Notes: generated from the sequence alone by a model not told the origin. A DNA stretch of 64,000 bases from Bacteroidota bacterium (GCA_016702705.1 JADJDM010000014.1:62001-126000), one strand, 5' to 3'; counted from the first letter of the stretch, positions 9,128 to 18,837 are shown. A program made the numbers and translations.

Positions 9128-10171
9128 TTATAGCTTTTTAGCTTGAAAAAAGTAATGATGTTTAAGCTTTTTAGGGAGGTGAAAACCAAGCACATTGCGG
9201 CGGCTACTCTTCATTCCTTCTAAATAATACTTTTTAAGGGTTTTAAATCCAATTTCTCCATAAGGAGAAGGACCAGAAGAGCCATTAGGATTGAAAGAAT
9301 TATCTATTTTTTGAACCTCATTTTTGATCCGCATTAAATTACGAACGTAAGGTTTAAAAAACAGTTCAATTACATTTTTAGATATTTCATATCCCGAATC
9401 GGTAAGAGAAACAAAATCATTATCGAAAAACTTTAAGCCATGAAAATGAAAAAATACAGTTTCGAATTGTTTTGCTGTTTTAATTTCTTTTCCCACTATT
9501 TTCCCATTTTTTAATTCGAATTGATATTGCTGAACATTCCAAGGAGCAATTCCGCCGCCCAAATGCTGCAATTCATGTACAGATGAAAAACGTGTTGTCC
9601 AATCATCCAAATATTTTTGATCACCAAACTTTCCGTCTTCGTGGCGGGCATAACACCAATCGATACAAGCATTCCTCCACCACTCCATCACTTCTAATCC
9701 TTCAGGTGTATTATGTGCAGTAATAAATTGTACGCAGTATTTTCCGCTTGTTGCAGTTTGGTCATATTGGGCAGTGTATCTATGCTCTGTTATTAAAACA
9801 GATTTGCCGTTCATTTCATTAACCAACACATTAGGATTACTGTAGAAATACATATCTGCATCAACATAGGTACAATTATCTAAATTGTATTTTTTGATTG
9901 CGTAAAGTATGGTTGAAGGTGTGCAAGTCCAGCAATACTCGGCGGCAGAACGGGTATTTTTTATACTTAGTAATTTCTCGTCTTCAAATTCAGTCAAAGA
10001 AATTACGGTTAAATTTTTAGGAGAAATCTTTTTTAAGTATTCGTATGTTTTATCATCAAATGCAAAAACATACAAATGTGCATCGGGGCAAACTGCTTGC
10101 AGCGACTCATACAGAGCCAATCCGCGAGAAAGGTAATTAGCATTAAATAAGGTACAAAAATTTAGTTTCAT
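9128..10171 (-). CDS. Putative GT-A glycosyltransferase (GT8-like)
   Basis: 347 residues. It starts 'MKLNFCTLFNANYLSRGLAL' and holds 'CTYVDADMYFYSNPNVL' near residue 105, a DxD metal/nucleotide-sugar site in a context typical of GT8-like nucleotide-diphospho-sugar transferases, followed by 'GDQKYLDDW' and 'LGGGIAPWNV'. The C-terminal tail is basic ('LPKKLKHHYFFQAKKL'). It abuts the downstream end of the methyltransferase gene (1 base) and sits 29 bases upstream of fdtA. Function is inferred from the fold motifs and context. Confidence 0.75.
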   Translation of the reverse strand: MKLNFCTLFNANYLSRGLALYESLQAVCPDAHLYVFAFDDKTYEYLKKISPKNLTVISLTEFEDEKLLSIKNTRSAAEYCWTCTPSTILYAIKKYNLDNCTYVDADMYFYSNPNVLVNEMNGKSVLITEHRYTAQYDQTATSGKYCVQFITAHNTPEGLEVMEWWRNACIDWCYARHEDGKFGDQKYLDDWTTRFSSVHELQHLGGGIAPWNVQQYQFELKNGKIVGKEIKTAKQFETVFFHFHGLKFFDNDFVSLTDSGYEISKNVIELFFKPYVRNLMRIKNEVQKIDNSFNPNGSSGPSPYGEIGFKTLKKYYLEGMKSSRRNVLGFHLPKKLKHHYFFQAKKL

Positions 10172-10985
10172 TTACGCTTTTTTAGCCTCCATAAATAGTG
10201 AATCGGGTTTACGAACCTTGCCATCAATGACATCTAAACCAAATGAATTCCAATTTGGTATCGAACTTTCATCTGCCTTCACCACTTTAATATCAGTAAA
10301 ACCATACTTTGAAAGCAATTGCCCTAATGAATAACGGTCATACATCCATTGATGAATTTCTCCACCCAATCTAAAACGACCAATATTTAATGCTTTTACT
10401 TCATCCTTCAATAACATGTGAATTAATTTTCCTCTGATTTTATACATCAAACCTCTCTTAGGTGCAGCATGACTTTCAGAAGGTTTAGGGGTTCTTATAT
10501 TTTCAATTAACAACTTTGCTTCGTTACCATTTCTTTCTAATAAAAATGCATCGTTGTTTCTTTTTACATCTTTAATGTATTCGATCATATCACCACCGCC
10601 TTTTGTACGAACAGTTTGGTCGTACATTTCGAGCATGGTCCAATTATATTTTTCACTTGCACCTGGAACATTGTTCACCGACTCTTCTAAATACTTCACG
10701 TAATTTCTTGCAATTTGTTCCAAATCAGGAATGGCAACTCGAAGCACTCCTCCGCTTTTTAACACACGAAAACACTCCGAAATAAAATGCTCGGCATCGG
10801 GTTTTAAAAAATGTTCTAAAACATGAGAATGATAAGCCACTTCAAATGTATTAGCATCAAAGGGCACGCCAGCCAACAAGTTGTGCGCAATAACACCTTC
10901 TCCGCTTTTTTATAAAGTCGACATTCGTCCAATCATTATGATAATGAAATCCGCAACCTAAATTTATATATGGTAGTTTAGACAT
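10172..10985 (-). CDS. SAM-dependent methyltransferase, class I (one frameshift)
   Basis: The N-terminus from an ATG at 10985 reads 'MSKLPYINLGCGFHYHNDW', which contains the SAM-binding LGCG motif, then breaks in a run of six A near 10910-10915; the other frame continues 'SGEGVIAHNLLAGVPFDANT' and 'VLEHFLKPDAEHFISECFRV', 'GGVLRVAIPDLEQIARNYV', a standard Methyltransf_11 layout, through to 10172. Its ATG overlaps the end of the upstream methyltransferase by eight bases. It probably methylates a sugar or sugar-linked group of the polysaccharide; the acceptor is unknown. Confidence 0.8.
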
Positions 10986-12136
10986 TTTTCCGTTTTAAAT
11001 AATAACCTTTCCAACTTACTTGTTCCGCACCTAACAACATTGGCTCAGGAATTTCATCCACAAAGGAATTCAGCAAGTCGTAATCTTTAAGGAATAAATT
11101 TAAAAATTATTCTCATTAAAAAACCAACATGGATAAGATGCCTCATAAATATCTGGTGGAACAACCTGAATGGCAATTCTATCAGTTGACCTTTCAATAA
11201 AAGCTGTTCTGTCGATAATTATGTATTCAAATTTATAAGTAAGTATTTTTTTAATTAATTCATGAGCGTTGGGAATGTATTGCAATACACTAAATAGCAG
11301 GAGTAATTGATTAGTTTGCCCTTTTAATGCTTCTTCAATTGTTTTCTGAAAAGACAAATTTTCGTATGCAATTTCTTTCTTTCCAATTTCAACAAAATGT
11401 TCTTGTTCAACAACTGTCCATTTAAGTTCAGTTAGACTTTTGAATTGCTCTTAAATTGAAAATATGAACTACCTAAAGAGCCTCCAAAATCACATACATG
11501 CAATTTATTATCCTTCACTGAAGAATTTAATGCGTTTACAATTGGTTCAAACAAATAAATCTCATCAAACAATACTGAATCACGTTCAAATTTTGCTGCA
11601 CCACTCTTAACCTTTAACACAGACTCTTTCACTTTATTCACGATTATAGAATTATCATAACCTGAACATTTTTTTTGTGCTTTTTCCCATGAGGAATAAT
11701 CTCCACTCCAGCCATAAACAGGCTGATTACTGAAGACACGTTTTAAAGTGCGCTTAACTTTATTTTTGGCTCTATCAATTAAACTTGGTTTGCCTGAATT
11801 AAAGAATTGTTCAAATTGTTTCCGCGCATCATTATTCTCTTCAACATGCTTAGGAAAAATAATAGTTGTACTTTCCTTAATATCTACCTTATAAATGGTA
11901 TTTTCTTCAATTGCATGCGTTCCACTTCCATCGTTACCAATATTGTGAACCAAACTGTGAGGGGGATAAAAGCAATATTTACCTGCTAAAAAAGCTGAAG
12001 CATACCACAAAATAGCCCAGGATTGGTTTTTACTATTTATCTTATCTTCTAACATTTGCATGTAAGGATAAGAGTTATTGAAATTGAATTCTTTTACTAA
12101 ACCTTTAGCTTCAAGCTGTTTTTTAATTGATAGCAT
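10978..12136 (-). CDS. C-terminal half of a glycosyltransferase fused in frame to a TIGR04325-type methyltransferase (two frameshifts)
   Basis: One open frame from 12136 to 11432 carries two things. Roughly the first 120 codons ('WAILWYASAFLAGKYCFYPP', 'SLVHNIGNDGSGTH') are the C-terminal part of the glycosyltransferase starting at 12647. From about 11790 it becomes a methyltransferase: 'YGWSGDYSSWEKAQKKCSGY', 'RDSVLFDEIYLF', 'VCDFGGSLGSSYFQ', the pattern of the TIGR04325 family. It then breaks near 11432 and continues 'VVEQEHFVEIGKKEIAYEN', 'LFSVLQYIPNAHELI', 'YIIIDRTAFIE', 'SYPCWFF', breaks again in poly-T at 11100, and finishes 'LLGAEQVSWKGYYLKRKNV' at 10978. No start or stop separates the two parts, so this is either a true fusion or a lost boundary. 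Confidence 0.7.
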
Positions 12137-12647
12137 CAGAATTAAACAAAGTCCATTTGTTTTTCCAGGTTGCCCAAGTCCAACAATCAGCGCCCTTTAA
12201 GAAAAAGGCTTCACTTAGTTTTTTCTTTATCGGGTAAACATAGCCAGTAATACAAACAACTTCAGTTTCATTTTCATATTTGATTAATGATTGATTCATA
12301 AACGACAAAAAGTCCTTCGAAACAATCAAATCATCTTCTATAACTATTATTTTTCCGTATTTGTTTAACACCTCAGATACTCCAGAAACAATTGAATTTG
12401 ATAATCCTTTATTTTGCCCCTTTTCGATTACAGTTACACTTTTAAAACGTGATTCTACATTTGCAATCGCTCTTACTGCATTTATTTTTTCGGTTTGCTC
12501 CTTAGTTGAATTCTCCTTTGCCCCATCGCAATAAATGATTAAATCACTTTCTTTTGCCTCTAAATTAAGGGCAAGCGCATCCAAAGTCCTTTTGCTATGA
12601 TCGGGACGATTATACAGAAACAATGCTATGGGTGCTAATTCGTTCAT
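12123..12647 (-). CDS. Glycosyltransferase, GT2-like, N-terminal part (frameshift at 3' end)
   Basis: Begins 'MNELAPIALFLYNRPDHSKR' and holds 'DLIIYCDGAKE', 'VTVIEKGQNKGLSNSIVSGV', 'IIVIEDDLIVSKDFLSFM' (EDD metal site) and 'ADCWTWATWKNKWTLFN', typical of GNT-I/GT2-like glycosyltransferases found in polysaccharide loci. The frame ends at 12123 ('NSDAIN' stop) at a run of six A; the continuation 'KKQLEAKGLVKEFNFNNSYP' is in the overlapping frame that starts at 12136. Together they make a normal-length transferase. The start overlaps the stop of the GT11 gene (TAATG). Confidence 0.8.
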   Translation of the reverse strand: MNELAPIALFLYNRPDHSKRTLDALALNLEAKESDLIIYCDGAKENSTKEQTEKINAVRAIANVESRFKSVTVIEKGQNKGLSNSIVSGVSEVLNKYGKIIVIEDDLIVSKDFLSFMNQSLIKYENETEVVCITGYVYPIKKKLSEAFFLKGADCWTWATWKNKWTLFNSDAIN

Positions 12648-13534
12648 TAATTTACATCAATCCAATTCCATTTATCAACTTCAATACCTGCAGGATAATA
12701 TTGATTTACTTTAAATCCTAAAAAATATTTTGGAGCAAACACTTCTACATTTGGTTTAGCATTTAACCATGCGGCCCACCAAGAGAAAGTACTGTTTGCT
12801 ATTATCAACTTATCCGCATTTAATAAAATTTGATAATCAACAATTTCCGAATTACTTTCAAAATAATAATTAGCTTGCTCGCCAAATTCCTTTTTTACAA
12901 AATCGATATCATCTGAAACAAATAAAACCTTGTACTCATTTAAATTACTTATAGAGGCTAATGATTTCTTATAAAACTCAACTGGCAAAGTCATGTTATA
13001 ACCACCTAATTCTTCTCCGCCGTAATTAATATAATCCGTTCTTCGAATATGAATTGCAATGTATTTTTTCTCTAGCAAGTTCTTTTTTTTCTCTTCAAAT
13101 TCATTTACATACAGCTCTTTTAAAGCAAACATATTTTTGACTTCCTTTTCATAGGAAATAAAATATTTATCCGATTGAAAATAGCCATCGTACACAACAT
13201 CATCTTTTAGAGCTTTCAACAAAAAGTCATTTCCACCAACCTGATTAGGCCAAGAAACAAGGTCTTTACGAACTCCCCAAGCGTAATACTCCTTATTAAA
13301 ATTAGGTGAAGTTAGTTTTGGAAAAGAAATACTACTTTTTTTAAAGAATTTACGCTTGGTGTATTTTTTATAAAGTACTTTATTATTCTCAAACTCAGTA
13401 TTCAACTTAAAGTAGTGAAGTGAATTTGGATTATAAAGAAAAAAAGTAGTGTTTAGTTTTTTAGCAGCAATAAAACCAAATGCATATTGAAACATTTGAT
13501 TTCCCATTCTTCCTTGTGCTAAAACACCAATCAT
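12647..13534 (-). CDS. Alpha-1,2-fucosyltransferase-like glycosyltransferase, family 11
   Basis: I chose the ATG at 13534, giving 'MIGVLAQGRMGNQMFQYAFG', the GT11 N-terminus with its GxMGNQMFQYA motif; the frame is open further upstream (to 13591) but those codons lie inside the preceding FkbM gene. Further GT11 motifs are 'YIAIHIRRTDYINYGG' (the HxRRxDY GDP-fucose site), 'VLFVSDDIDFVKKEF', and 'LLNADKLIIANSTFSWWAAW'. The enzyme transfers fucose from GDP-fucose, usually in alpha-1,2 linkage to galactose. About 295 residues and intact. Synthesis genes for GDP-fucose are not in the window. Confidence 0.9.
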   Translation of the reverse strand: MIGVLAQGRMGNQMFQYAFGFIAAKKLNTTFFLYNPNSLHYFKLNTEFENNKVLYKKYTKRKFFKKSSISFPKLTSPNFNKEYYAWGVRKDLVSWPNQVGGNDFLLKALKDDVVYDGYFQSDKYFISYEKEVKNMFALKELYVNEFEEKKKNLLEKKYIAIHIRRTDYINYGGEELGGYNMTLPVEFYKKSLASISNLNEYKVLFVSDDIDFVKKEFGEQANYYFESNSEIVDYQILLNADKLIIANSTFSWWAAWLNAKPNVEVFAPKYFLGFKVNQYYPAGIEVDKWNWIDVN

Positions 13535-13536
13535 GT

Positions 13537-14426
13537 TTAATTGATTTTTTATCGGATGCAACAAAATTACCATAAGCGTAATCTTCAACAAAATTGCCTA
13601 AATCAGCTTCGTACTTAATATGATCCGCAAACAGTTTACCTACGAAATATTTTTTCTCCATTAATAATTGAACTACTTCTGCTAATGTAATACCTGCATC
13701 TAAATACGTTCCTCCGTACTCAAACTGCACTGATTTGATAATTGATGGGTTAATAAAATCTTCTGATCCAACTAGAACCTTCTTTTCATTTCCTTCGGTA
13801 TCTATTTTTAGTAAATCTACCTTCTCAATTTTATTTTCTTTCATGTAATCAGAAAGTTTTCTTAATTGGATTTTTTCCTTTTGAGAAAGATTAATTTCTT
13901 TTCTATCAAAAAGGATGCAGATGAACTTCCTGAAAAATCAGCATGAATCTCAGCTTCTCCATTAACATCAGATAAAGCAAAATGATTGATCTTTTATTTT
14001 ATCAGAAGCTGTGAATTTTTGAACTAAGGTTTCAAAACATTTAGCTTGTAGCTCAAACAAATGAATTTCGTAATTATCAATATTATTTGCTTTAATTCCT
14101 CAAGCACCGACTCAGTATATAAAACCAACATTTGCCCCTACATCAAAAACCACAACTTTTCCTTGTGGACTTTGCATTACTTTAGATAACAAATGTTTTT
14201 CTCCATTCTCATGCATATTGGTATTCCAACCACTTTCGCTAGGCTTTGCAGGAATAATAGTTCGCTTTATCTTTCCTAATCCTCTTCTAATTTTATTAGG
14301 TATTTTTTTCAACTTACCAAAAAGAGTTCTAAAAAAATTACTTACTCCGTAACTAAATTGATAATACTTTGCTGAACGTAGATTTTTTTTCTTTTCAGCC
14401 TCTGTTGGGTTTGACTTTATGTACAA
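13537..14426 (-). CDS. FkbM family methyltransferase, second copy (several frameshifts)
   Basis: The N-terminal part (14426-14112) ends 'GKVVVFDVGANVGF', the SAM-binding motif of FkbM enzymes. Successive frames then read 'ESVLEELKQNNIDNYEIHLF', 'FALSDVNGEAEIHADFSGSS', 'KEKIQLRKLSDYMKENKIEK' and 'VDLLKIDTEGNEKKVLVGSE', with 'SVQFEYGGTYLDAG' near the end. At least three indels are needed. The natural stop is probably the TAA at 13537 (reading 'FVASDKKIN') if a run of six A is really seven; as printed, the frame runs on to 13461 into the fucosyltransferase. The 5' end reads back in frame into the first FkbM gene with only a TGA between. Confidence 0.7.
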
Positions 14427-14441
14427 AGCATCGCCCCACTG

Positions 14442-15033
14442 TCATTTAGTTAACTCAGTTGCAACACGCAAAAAACCTTTCTCGTGAAGGAACTTATCCA
14501 TTTCATAAAGTGTGGCGCAACCAACGTAAACGTTTCCTACATTAATTTCTGTATAAATATATTTAATGTGGTCCAATTTAGTTCCTAAGCCTTTCATTGC
14601 AAGCAGTTCCGCACCTTGTAAATCAATATTTAAAAAATCACAATCAGAAATATCAATATTATTTTTCTCAAAGTATTTATCTAATCGCTGTGTTTTTAAA
14701 GTAAGTGTATGATGAACTGTAACACTTGGATGATTGTCTTTATGCGTTCCCAGCTCTAAAATAGATGATGACTGAAAATTATTAGTTACTTTAAATGATA
14801 CTGTTTGGTCATCATTATCCGAAACCAATACATTGTATGCAACTTGATTTGGATATTTTTTTAACTCAGTTTCTAAAACAGGCATTAGCTCTGGATTACC
14901 TTCAATCCAAATAACTTTTTTTGCTCCCGCACGTTGATATTCGGGTGCTTCTTCAGCCTGATGCGCACCAAGATGAAGCACCATTAATGCTTAAACCAAA
15001 CTTCTTTATTAACTGATCAACCGAAATTAACAT
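14442..15033 (-). CDS. FkbM family methyltransferase, first copy (frameshift and in-frame TGA)
   Basis: From an ATG at 15033 the protein reads 'MLISVDQLIKKFGLSINGV', then after a small indel near 14990 'LHLGAHQAEEAPEYQRAGAK' (SAM site), 'VIWIEGNPELMPVLETEL', 'RLDKYFEKNNIDISDCDFLN', 'IDLQGAELLAMKGLG', 'YTEINVGNVYVGCATLYEM'. The frame stops at TGA 14442 after 'GFLRVATELTK', but the same frame continues 'QWGDALYIK', the normal end of this family, so the TGA stands where a Trp codon (TGG) is expected. O-methylation of a sugar hydroxyl is the usual role. Confidence 0.8.
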
Positions 15034-15035
15034 AC

Positions 15036-15689
15036 TTATATTTTTAATTTTCTTTTTACTCTTCCTAAAAATGTAAGTTTAGGAGGTTGTAAAGTTGCTT
15101 CAAAATCAGCAACCGCTTGGAAATAAGGAACTATATTAGGCAATGCCGCATTAGGAACTGCACCTATTACATCATCGGCAATAAAACAATATCTATCGCC
15201 AATCATATTTAACTCAGTAATAATTTGAGAAATATTTGCCCACTGCTCTGCTTTATGCGGCGGTTTTGGTGGCTTTACAAACATACGTGCATCGTCAATC
15301 AAAATCACATGATTGATTTTTGAACTATTAATAATTTGTAATTCTTCTATCAAAGGGCACTCATCATTAACACCATAGGTATCTCCACCACTCCAATGTG
15401 CATCTAACCAAAAAATTGCAGGTTCATTTAATCCAGCTACAATATTTTTTAAATGCTCTAATGAATGTCCAAACAAAAAATCGATGTTGGTTAAGTGTTT
15501 AAACTTTGTAGATGTGCGTTCGTGAATTACTTTAGAATTTTCAACGGTAATCACTTTTTTGAAATGTTCACTTGCCCAAGTGCATGTTCCACCATTAAAA
15601 GTACCTGTTTCAACAAAGGTTTGAATATTGAATTGCTTTTGAAGACTAAGTACCAATTGTTTTGGCACTCCCATAGTGTACATTCCCAT
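15036..15689 (-). CDS. Putative class I methyltransferase-like protein of a polysaccharide locus
   Basis: 217 residues. 'TFVETGTFNGGTCTWASEHF' followed by 'KVITVENSKVIHE' resembles the SAM-binding loop and acidic end of strand 2 of Rossmann methyltransferases; 'IFWLDAHWSGGDTYGVNDEC' and 'HVILIDDARMF' complete the pattern. Proteins of this type are common beside FkbM and TylF-like enzymes, but a catalytic role is not proven by the sequence. Alternative starts: ATG 15689 or ATG 15674 ('MGVPKQL'). Two-base gap to the next gene and four-base gap to the previous one. Confidence 0.65.
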   Translation of the reverse strand: MGMYTMGVPKQLVLSLQKQFNIQTFVETGTFNGGTCTWASEHFKKVITVENSKVIHERTSTKFKHLTNIDFLFGHSLEHLKNIVAGLNEPAIFWLDAHWSGGDTYGVNDECPLIEELQIINSSKINHVILIDDARMFVKPPKPPHKAEQWANISQIITELNMIGDRYCFIADDVIGAVPNAALPNIVPYFQAVADFEATLQPPKLTFLGRVKRKLKI

Positions 15690-15693
15690 TAGT

Positions 15694-16715
15694 TCAATTA
15701 TTAATATTTATAAATTCTTTTAATTTAGTATGAAACCCAACAGGAGAAATAAACTCCTCATATTTCCGCTAAGGCTATCAAATCAGCATTTGAGCGACTA
15801 TTATGAAACGATAAGAGTTTTTTATCAATCTTATTTAGTTCATCCTGTTCAACCCAAACAACGTGTTTTTTCCAATCAATCATTGTATCGTATGGAAGCA
15901 CAGCATCAGTATTAATAAAAATGGGAATCCTTCCACAACTCAAAATTTCGTAAAACCGATAAGAAAAATTTCCACCACCACGAGTTGCAATTGCATATAA
16001 TGATTGAAACATGTTTGTTGCATATTCTTTTCTAGCTGCTGCCTTATCTTCTATTCCCGCAGCCCAAAAGCCATTGCGAATAATAAAATTTGTTTTTACT
16101 TTATTGCTTCTTTGCAAATTTCTACAAGCGCCACCTCTAATTGCCTTTGCAATGTCTTCGTAAGTCTTTTTTGTTGGACGCACTATTGACTTTACTAAAG
16201 CTTTTAATCCTTTCTTCTCATCATCTATATAGCCGAAGTATGCTACGCTTGGTTTTGTCGTATCATTAATAGTATAAAAAGTTTTATCAGGAAAATAATT
16301 TATAAAATCAACACTCCAACCTGGAAATGCAAACTCATATTTTTTTTGTTTGCTTTTATAAAAAGAGGTGCGAAACAACAAACAATTATCTAATTCAATA
16401 CTTGCATCATCATCCGAATTATAATAAACGAGTAACTTTTTTCCCACTTGTTTTACTTCTGCTGCAACGGAACAAAGATGCTTGTAACATTCTTCATTAT
16501 TGGTAAACTCCTGGGGATAAACCGCTATATCTGCTTGAATTAAAGTTTCGCTAATTCAAAATATCTTTTCCTTTGAATTTCTTTAAAACTCCAACATCAG
16601 GATCAGAATTCTCTAATTCTTTTGCAGGCCAAAAAGGCCAAAGGACAACAATGGTATTTTTACCGGGTATTACCCAATCCTTTGAAGCATATATTTTTAG
16701 TTTCTCCGAATTCAA
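15694..16715 (-). CDS. Exostosin/GT47-like glycosyltransferase (two frameshifts)
   Basis: Starting at TTG 16715 ('NSEKLKIYASKDWVIPGKNT', 'IVVLWPFWPAKELENSDPDV'), the frame breaks near 16550 and continues 'TLIQADIAVYPQEFTNNEEC', 'GKKLLVYYNSDDDASIELDN', and the exostosin signature 'SYRFYEILSCGRIPIFINTD' near 15930. A second break near 15765 gives the natural end 'YEEFISPVGFHTKLKEFINI' with a TGA at 15694. GT47/exostosin enzymes transfer sugars; here the acceptor is presumably the exported glycan. It follows wzt by three bases. Confidence 0.75.
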
Positions 16716-16717
16716 TT

Positions 16718-17983
16718 TTACAAATTAATTTCTCTTGTCCATTCATTATCCATCAACACACAACGATGTGTACCAGGAACCAATCTTCCTGTACCATAAA
16801 AATCTCCATCTTCTACATCAATAAACACTGCCTCTTTAATCCAATCTTGCATAATGCCGTTTTGGTTAACTGCAATATTTAAAGCATACCTACCTGATGT
16901 AATTGGCCACTTAGGTATTTTGCAATAAACAGATCCTTTTGACGGAAGTCCATTAAAAGTTTCTCCTGAAAATTCATTTCCGATAAGTGAAAAGAATGTT
17001 CCATCACTTCCATTTATAGAAATAGCAAACGTTATGTTATCGATACTTTTATCACTTGCACACTCATAATCCATCTTTAAAGTAACATGCTCTCCAGTGA
17101 TGCAAATATTTGTTTTTTGATTTAGTGAGTTGTATACAGAAAAGTTGGTGAATTTAATTTTCCCTTCGCCTTGTCTGTCTTTACGTTCAGAAATTTCGGT
17201 GTACTCTGTGCTTTCAGCTAAATCCACATAACTACGAATTGCTTCATGGATATCGCACAAGGGTTGATGTATCATTCCTTTGTTAAGCACCATTGCTTTG
17301 TTGCAAAAGTTAGTAAGCGAAGGCATGTTATGACTAACAAACAAAATAGTTCTTCCTTCTTTTGTACTTACATCTTCCATTTTTCCCAAACACTTCTTTT
17401 GAAATGCAGCATCACCAACAGCTAAAACTTCATCAACAATTAATATCTCGGGTTCTAAATGTGCTGCAACTGCAAAAGCCAAACGTACGTACATTCCACT
17501 ACTGTAACGTTTAACAGGAGTATCTAGAAATTTTTCAACTTCACTAAAATCAACAATCTCATCAAACTTCCTGTCAATCTCATGTTTGCTCATTCCTAAG
17601 ATGGAACCGTTCAAATAAATATTTTCTCTTCCTGATAAATCTCCATGAAAACCTGTACCCACTTCTAATAAAGAAGCCATGCGGCCTGTGTATTCTATTC
17701 TACCAGTAGTTGGCAAAACAATTCTACTTAATACTTTTAGTAAGGTTGATTTACCTGCACCGTTTCTTCCAATAACTCCTACTCTATCTCCTTTATTAAT
17801 TTCGAAACTTATATCCTTTAATGCCCAAAATTCTTCAACTGAATTAACTTTATCTTTTTCTCTGAAAAGTCCTTTTGCCCAACGTGAAGCAGATTCCATA
17901 ACAGAATCACTCTTTGCAATGTTCTTATGCAAGAGTTTGTATTTTTTACTAATACCTTCAACTTTTATGGCAACTTCTCCCAT
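16718..17983 (-). CDS. wzt: Polysaccharide ABC exporter ATPase with C-terminal glycan-binding domain (Wzt-like)
   Basis: 421 residues. Walker A 'GRNGAGKST' at 72-80, signature 'YSSGMYVRLAF' at 160-170, Walker B 'ILIVDEVLAVGD' around 180-191, switch His in 'FVSHNMPSL'. Residues ~270-421 form the extra beta-rich Wzt_C domain ('TLKMDYECASDKSIDNITFA', 'GRYALNIAVNQNG'), which in studied O-antigen exporters binds the modified end of the finished glycan. Energises export with the adjacent permease; the start codon overlaps the permease stop (TAATG). The presence of the C-terminal domain suggests the glycan carries a terminal modification. Confidence 0.92.
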   Translation of the reverse strand: MGEVAIKVEGISKKYKLLHKNIAKSDSVMESASRWAKGLFREKDKVNSVEEFWALKDISFEINKGDRVGVIGRNGAGKSTLLKVLSRIVLPTTGRIEYTGRMASLLEVGTGFHGDLSGRENIYLNGSILGMSKHEIDRKFDEIVDFSEVEKFLDTPVKRYSSGMYVRLAFAVAAHLEPEILIVDEVLAVGDAAFQKKCLGKMEDVSTKEGRTILFVSHNMPSLTNFCNKAMVLNKGMIHQPLCDIHEAIRSYVDLAESTEYTEISERKDRQGEGKIKFTNFSVYNSLNQKTNICITGEHVTLKMDYECASDKSIDNITFAISINGSDGTFFSLIGNEFSGETFNGLPSKGSVYCKIPKWPITSGRYALNIAVNQNGIMQDWIKEAVFIDVEDGDFYGTGRLVPGTHRCVLMDNEWTREINL

Positions 17984-18783
17984 TATATAAAATCAGCGAA
18001 CGATTTTTCGAATCGTAAAAAATAATTAACTCCAAAAACTAATAAAATCAATGTTAAAGCAATTGAGCCTATAAACATTGGCACATCATATATTGCGTTT
18101 CCTCCAAAAAAACAGAATCTAAAGCCATCCATAATACCTACCACAGGATTCAACAGATACAATTTTTTAATAATAATCGGGGCATTAAAACTCATGATAT
18201 AATCTGTACTCAAAAAAACTGGCGAAGCGTAAAATGCTACTTGCAATATAAATGGCAGTAGGAATTTTATATCTCTGTACTTCACATTAAGTGTTGCAAA
18301 AAACAAACCTACTGCCAAACAAAATACAACAGCGTAAAGAATGAAAACAGGAAACAAAAACACTTTCCACTCAGGAACACCTTTTAAAACAAAAAACATG
18401 ATGAGGAAAATAACTAAGGAAATGGCAAAGTCGATTAAGCTTACTAAAATGGAAGATGCTGGTAAAATAATTTTAGGAAAATAAACTTTGGTAAGAATAT
18501 TAGAATTATTAACCAGCGAGTTACTCACTTCAGTAATTCCAGCAGAAATTAATTGCCACAAAATAACTCCACAAGAAACCGTTAAAAAACGTTCCTCGTA
18601 ATTTTGCGGTTTACTAATAAGTACAGATAACAATCCGAAAATAACAATGTTAACGATTGGACGAATTACAGCCCATAAAACACCCGCCCAAGTTTGTTTG
18701 TAACGAACCATTACATCACGCAAAGAAAGGTACTTGAATAAGCCCGCAAAACGAATGATTTCCGCGCGATCTATTTTTACCAT
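17983..18783 (-). CDS. wzm: Polysaccharide ABC exporter permease (Wzm-like)
   Basis: 266 residues, ABC-2 type. N-terminal 'LFKYLSLRDVMVRYKQTWAG' followed by 'LWAVIRPIVNIVIFG' is the standard Wzm/TagG opening, and the rest holds five or six hydrophobic segments, with 'LKGVPEWKVFLFPVFILYAV' and 'FYASPVFLSTDYIM' typical of the family. Forms the inner-membrane channel for undecaprenol-linked glycan. First gene of the polysaccharide operon, with a promoter box 47 bases upstream. Confidence 0.92.
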   Translation of the reverse strand: MVKIDRAEIIRFAGLFKYLSLRDVMVRYKQTWAGVLWAVIRPIVNIVIFGLLSVLISKPQNYEERFLTVSCGVILWQLISAGITEVSNSLVNNSNILTKVYFPKIILPASSILVSLIDFAISLVIFLIMFFVLKGVPEWKVFLFPVFILYAVVFCLAVGLFFATLNVKYRDIKFLLPFILQVAFYASPVFLSTDYIMSFNAPIIIKKLYLLNPVVGIMDGFRFCFFGGNAIYDVPMFIGSIALTLILLVFGVNYFLRFEKSFADFI

Positions 18784-18829
18784 TTCTAGAGCTGTCTATT
18801 ACTGTTTTCAAGCTAATTCTTTAAGCCAA

Positions 18830-18837
18830 CAAATATA
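18830..18837 (-). promoter_or_regulatory. Promoter -7 box of the polysaccharide operon
   Basis: On the minus strand this reads TATATTTG, matching the Bacteroidota -7 consensus TAnnTTTG, about 47 bases before the wzm start. No convincing -33 TTTG is seen at the usual distance. It would place the transcript start near 18825. Confidence 0.55.

Noticed and set aside
14442..14444. TGA read as tryptophan (altered genetic code)
   Set aside because: TGA works as a normal stop in several intact genes here (for example the O-antigen ligase-like gene at 736), so a single nonsense change or sequencing error is more likely.
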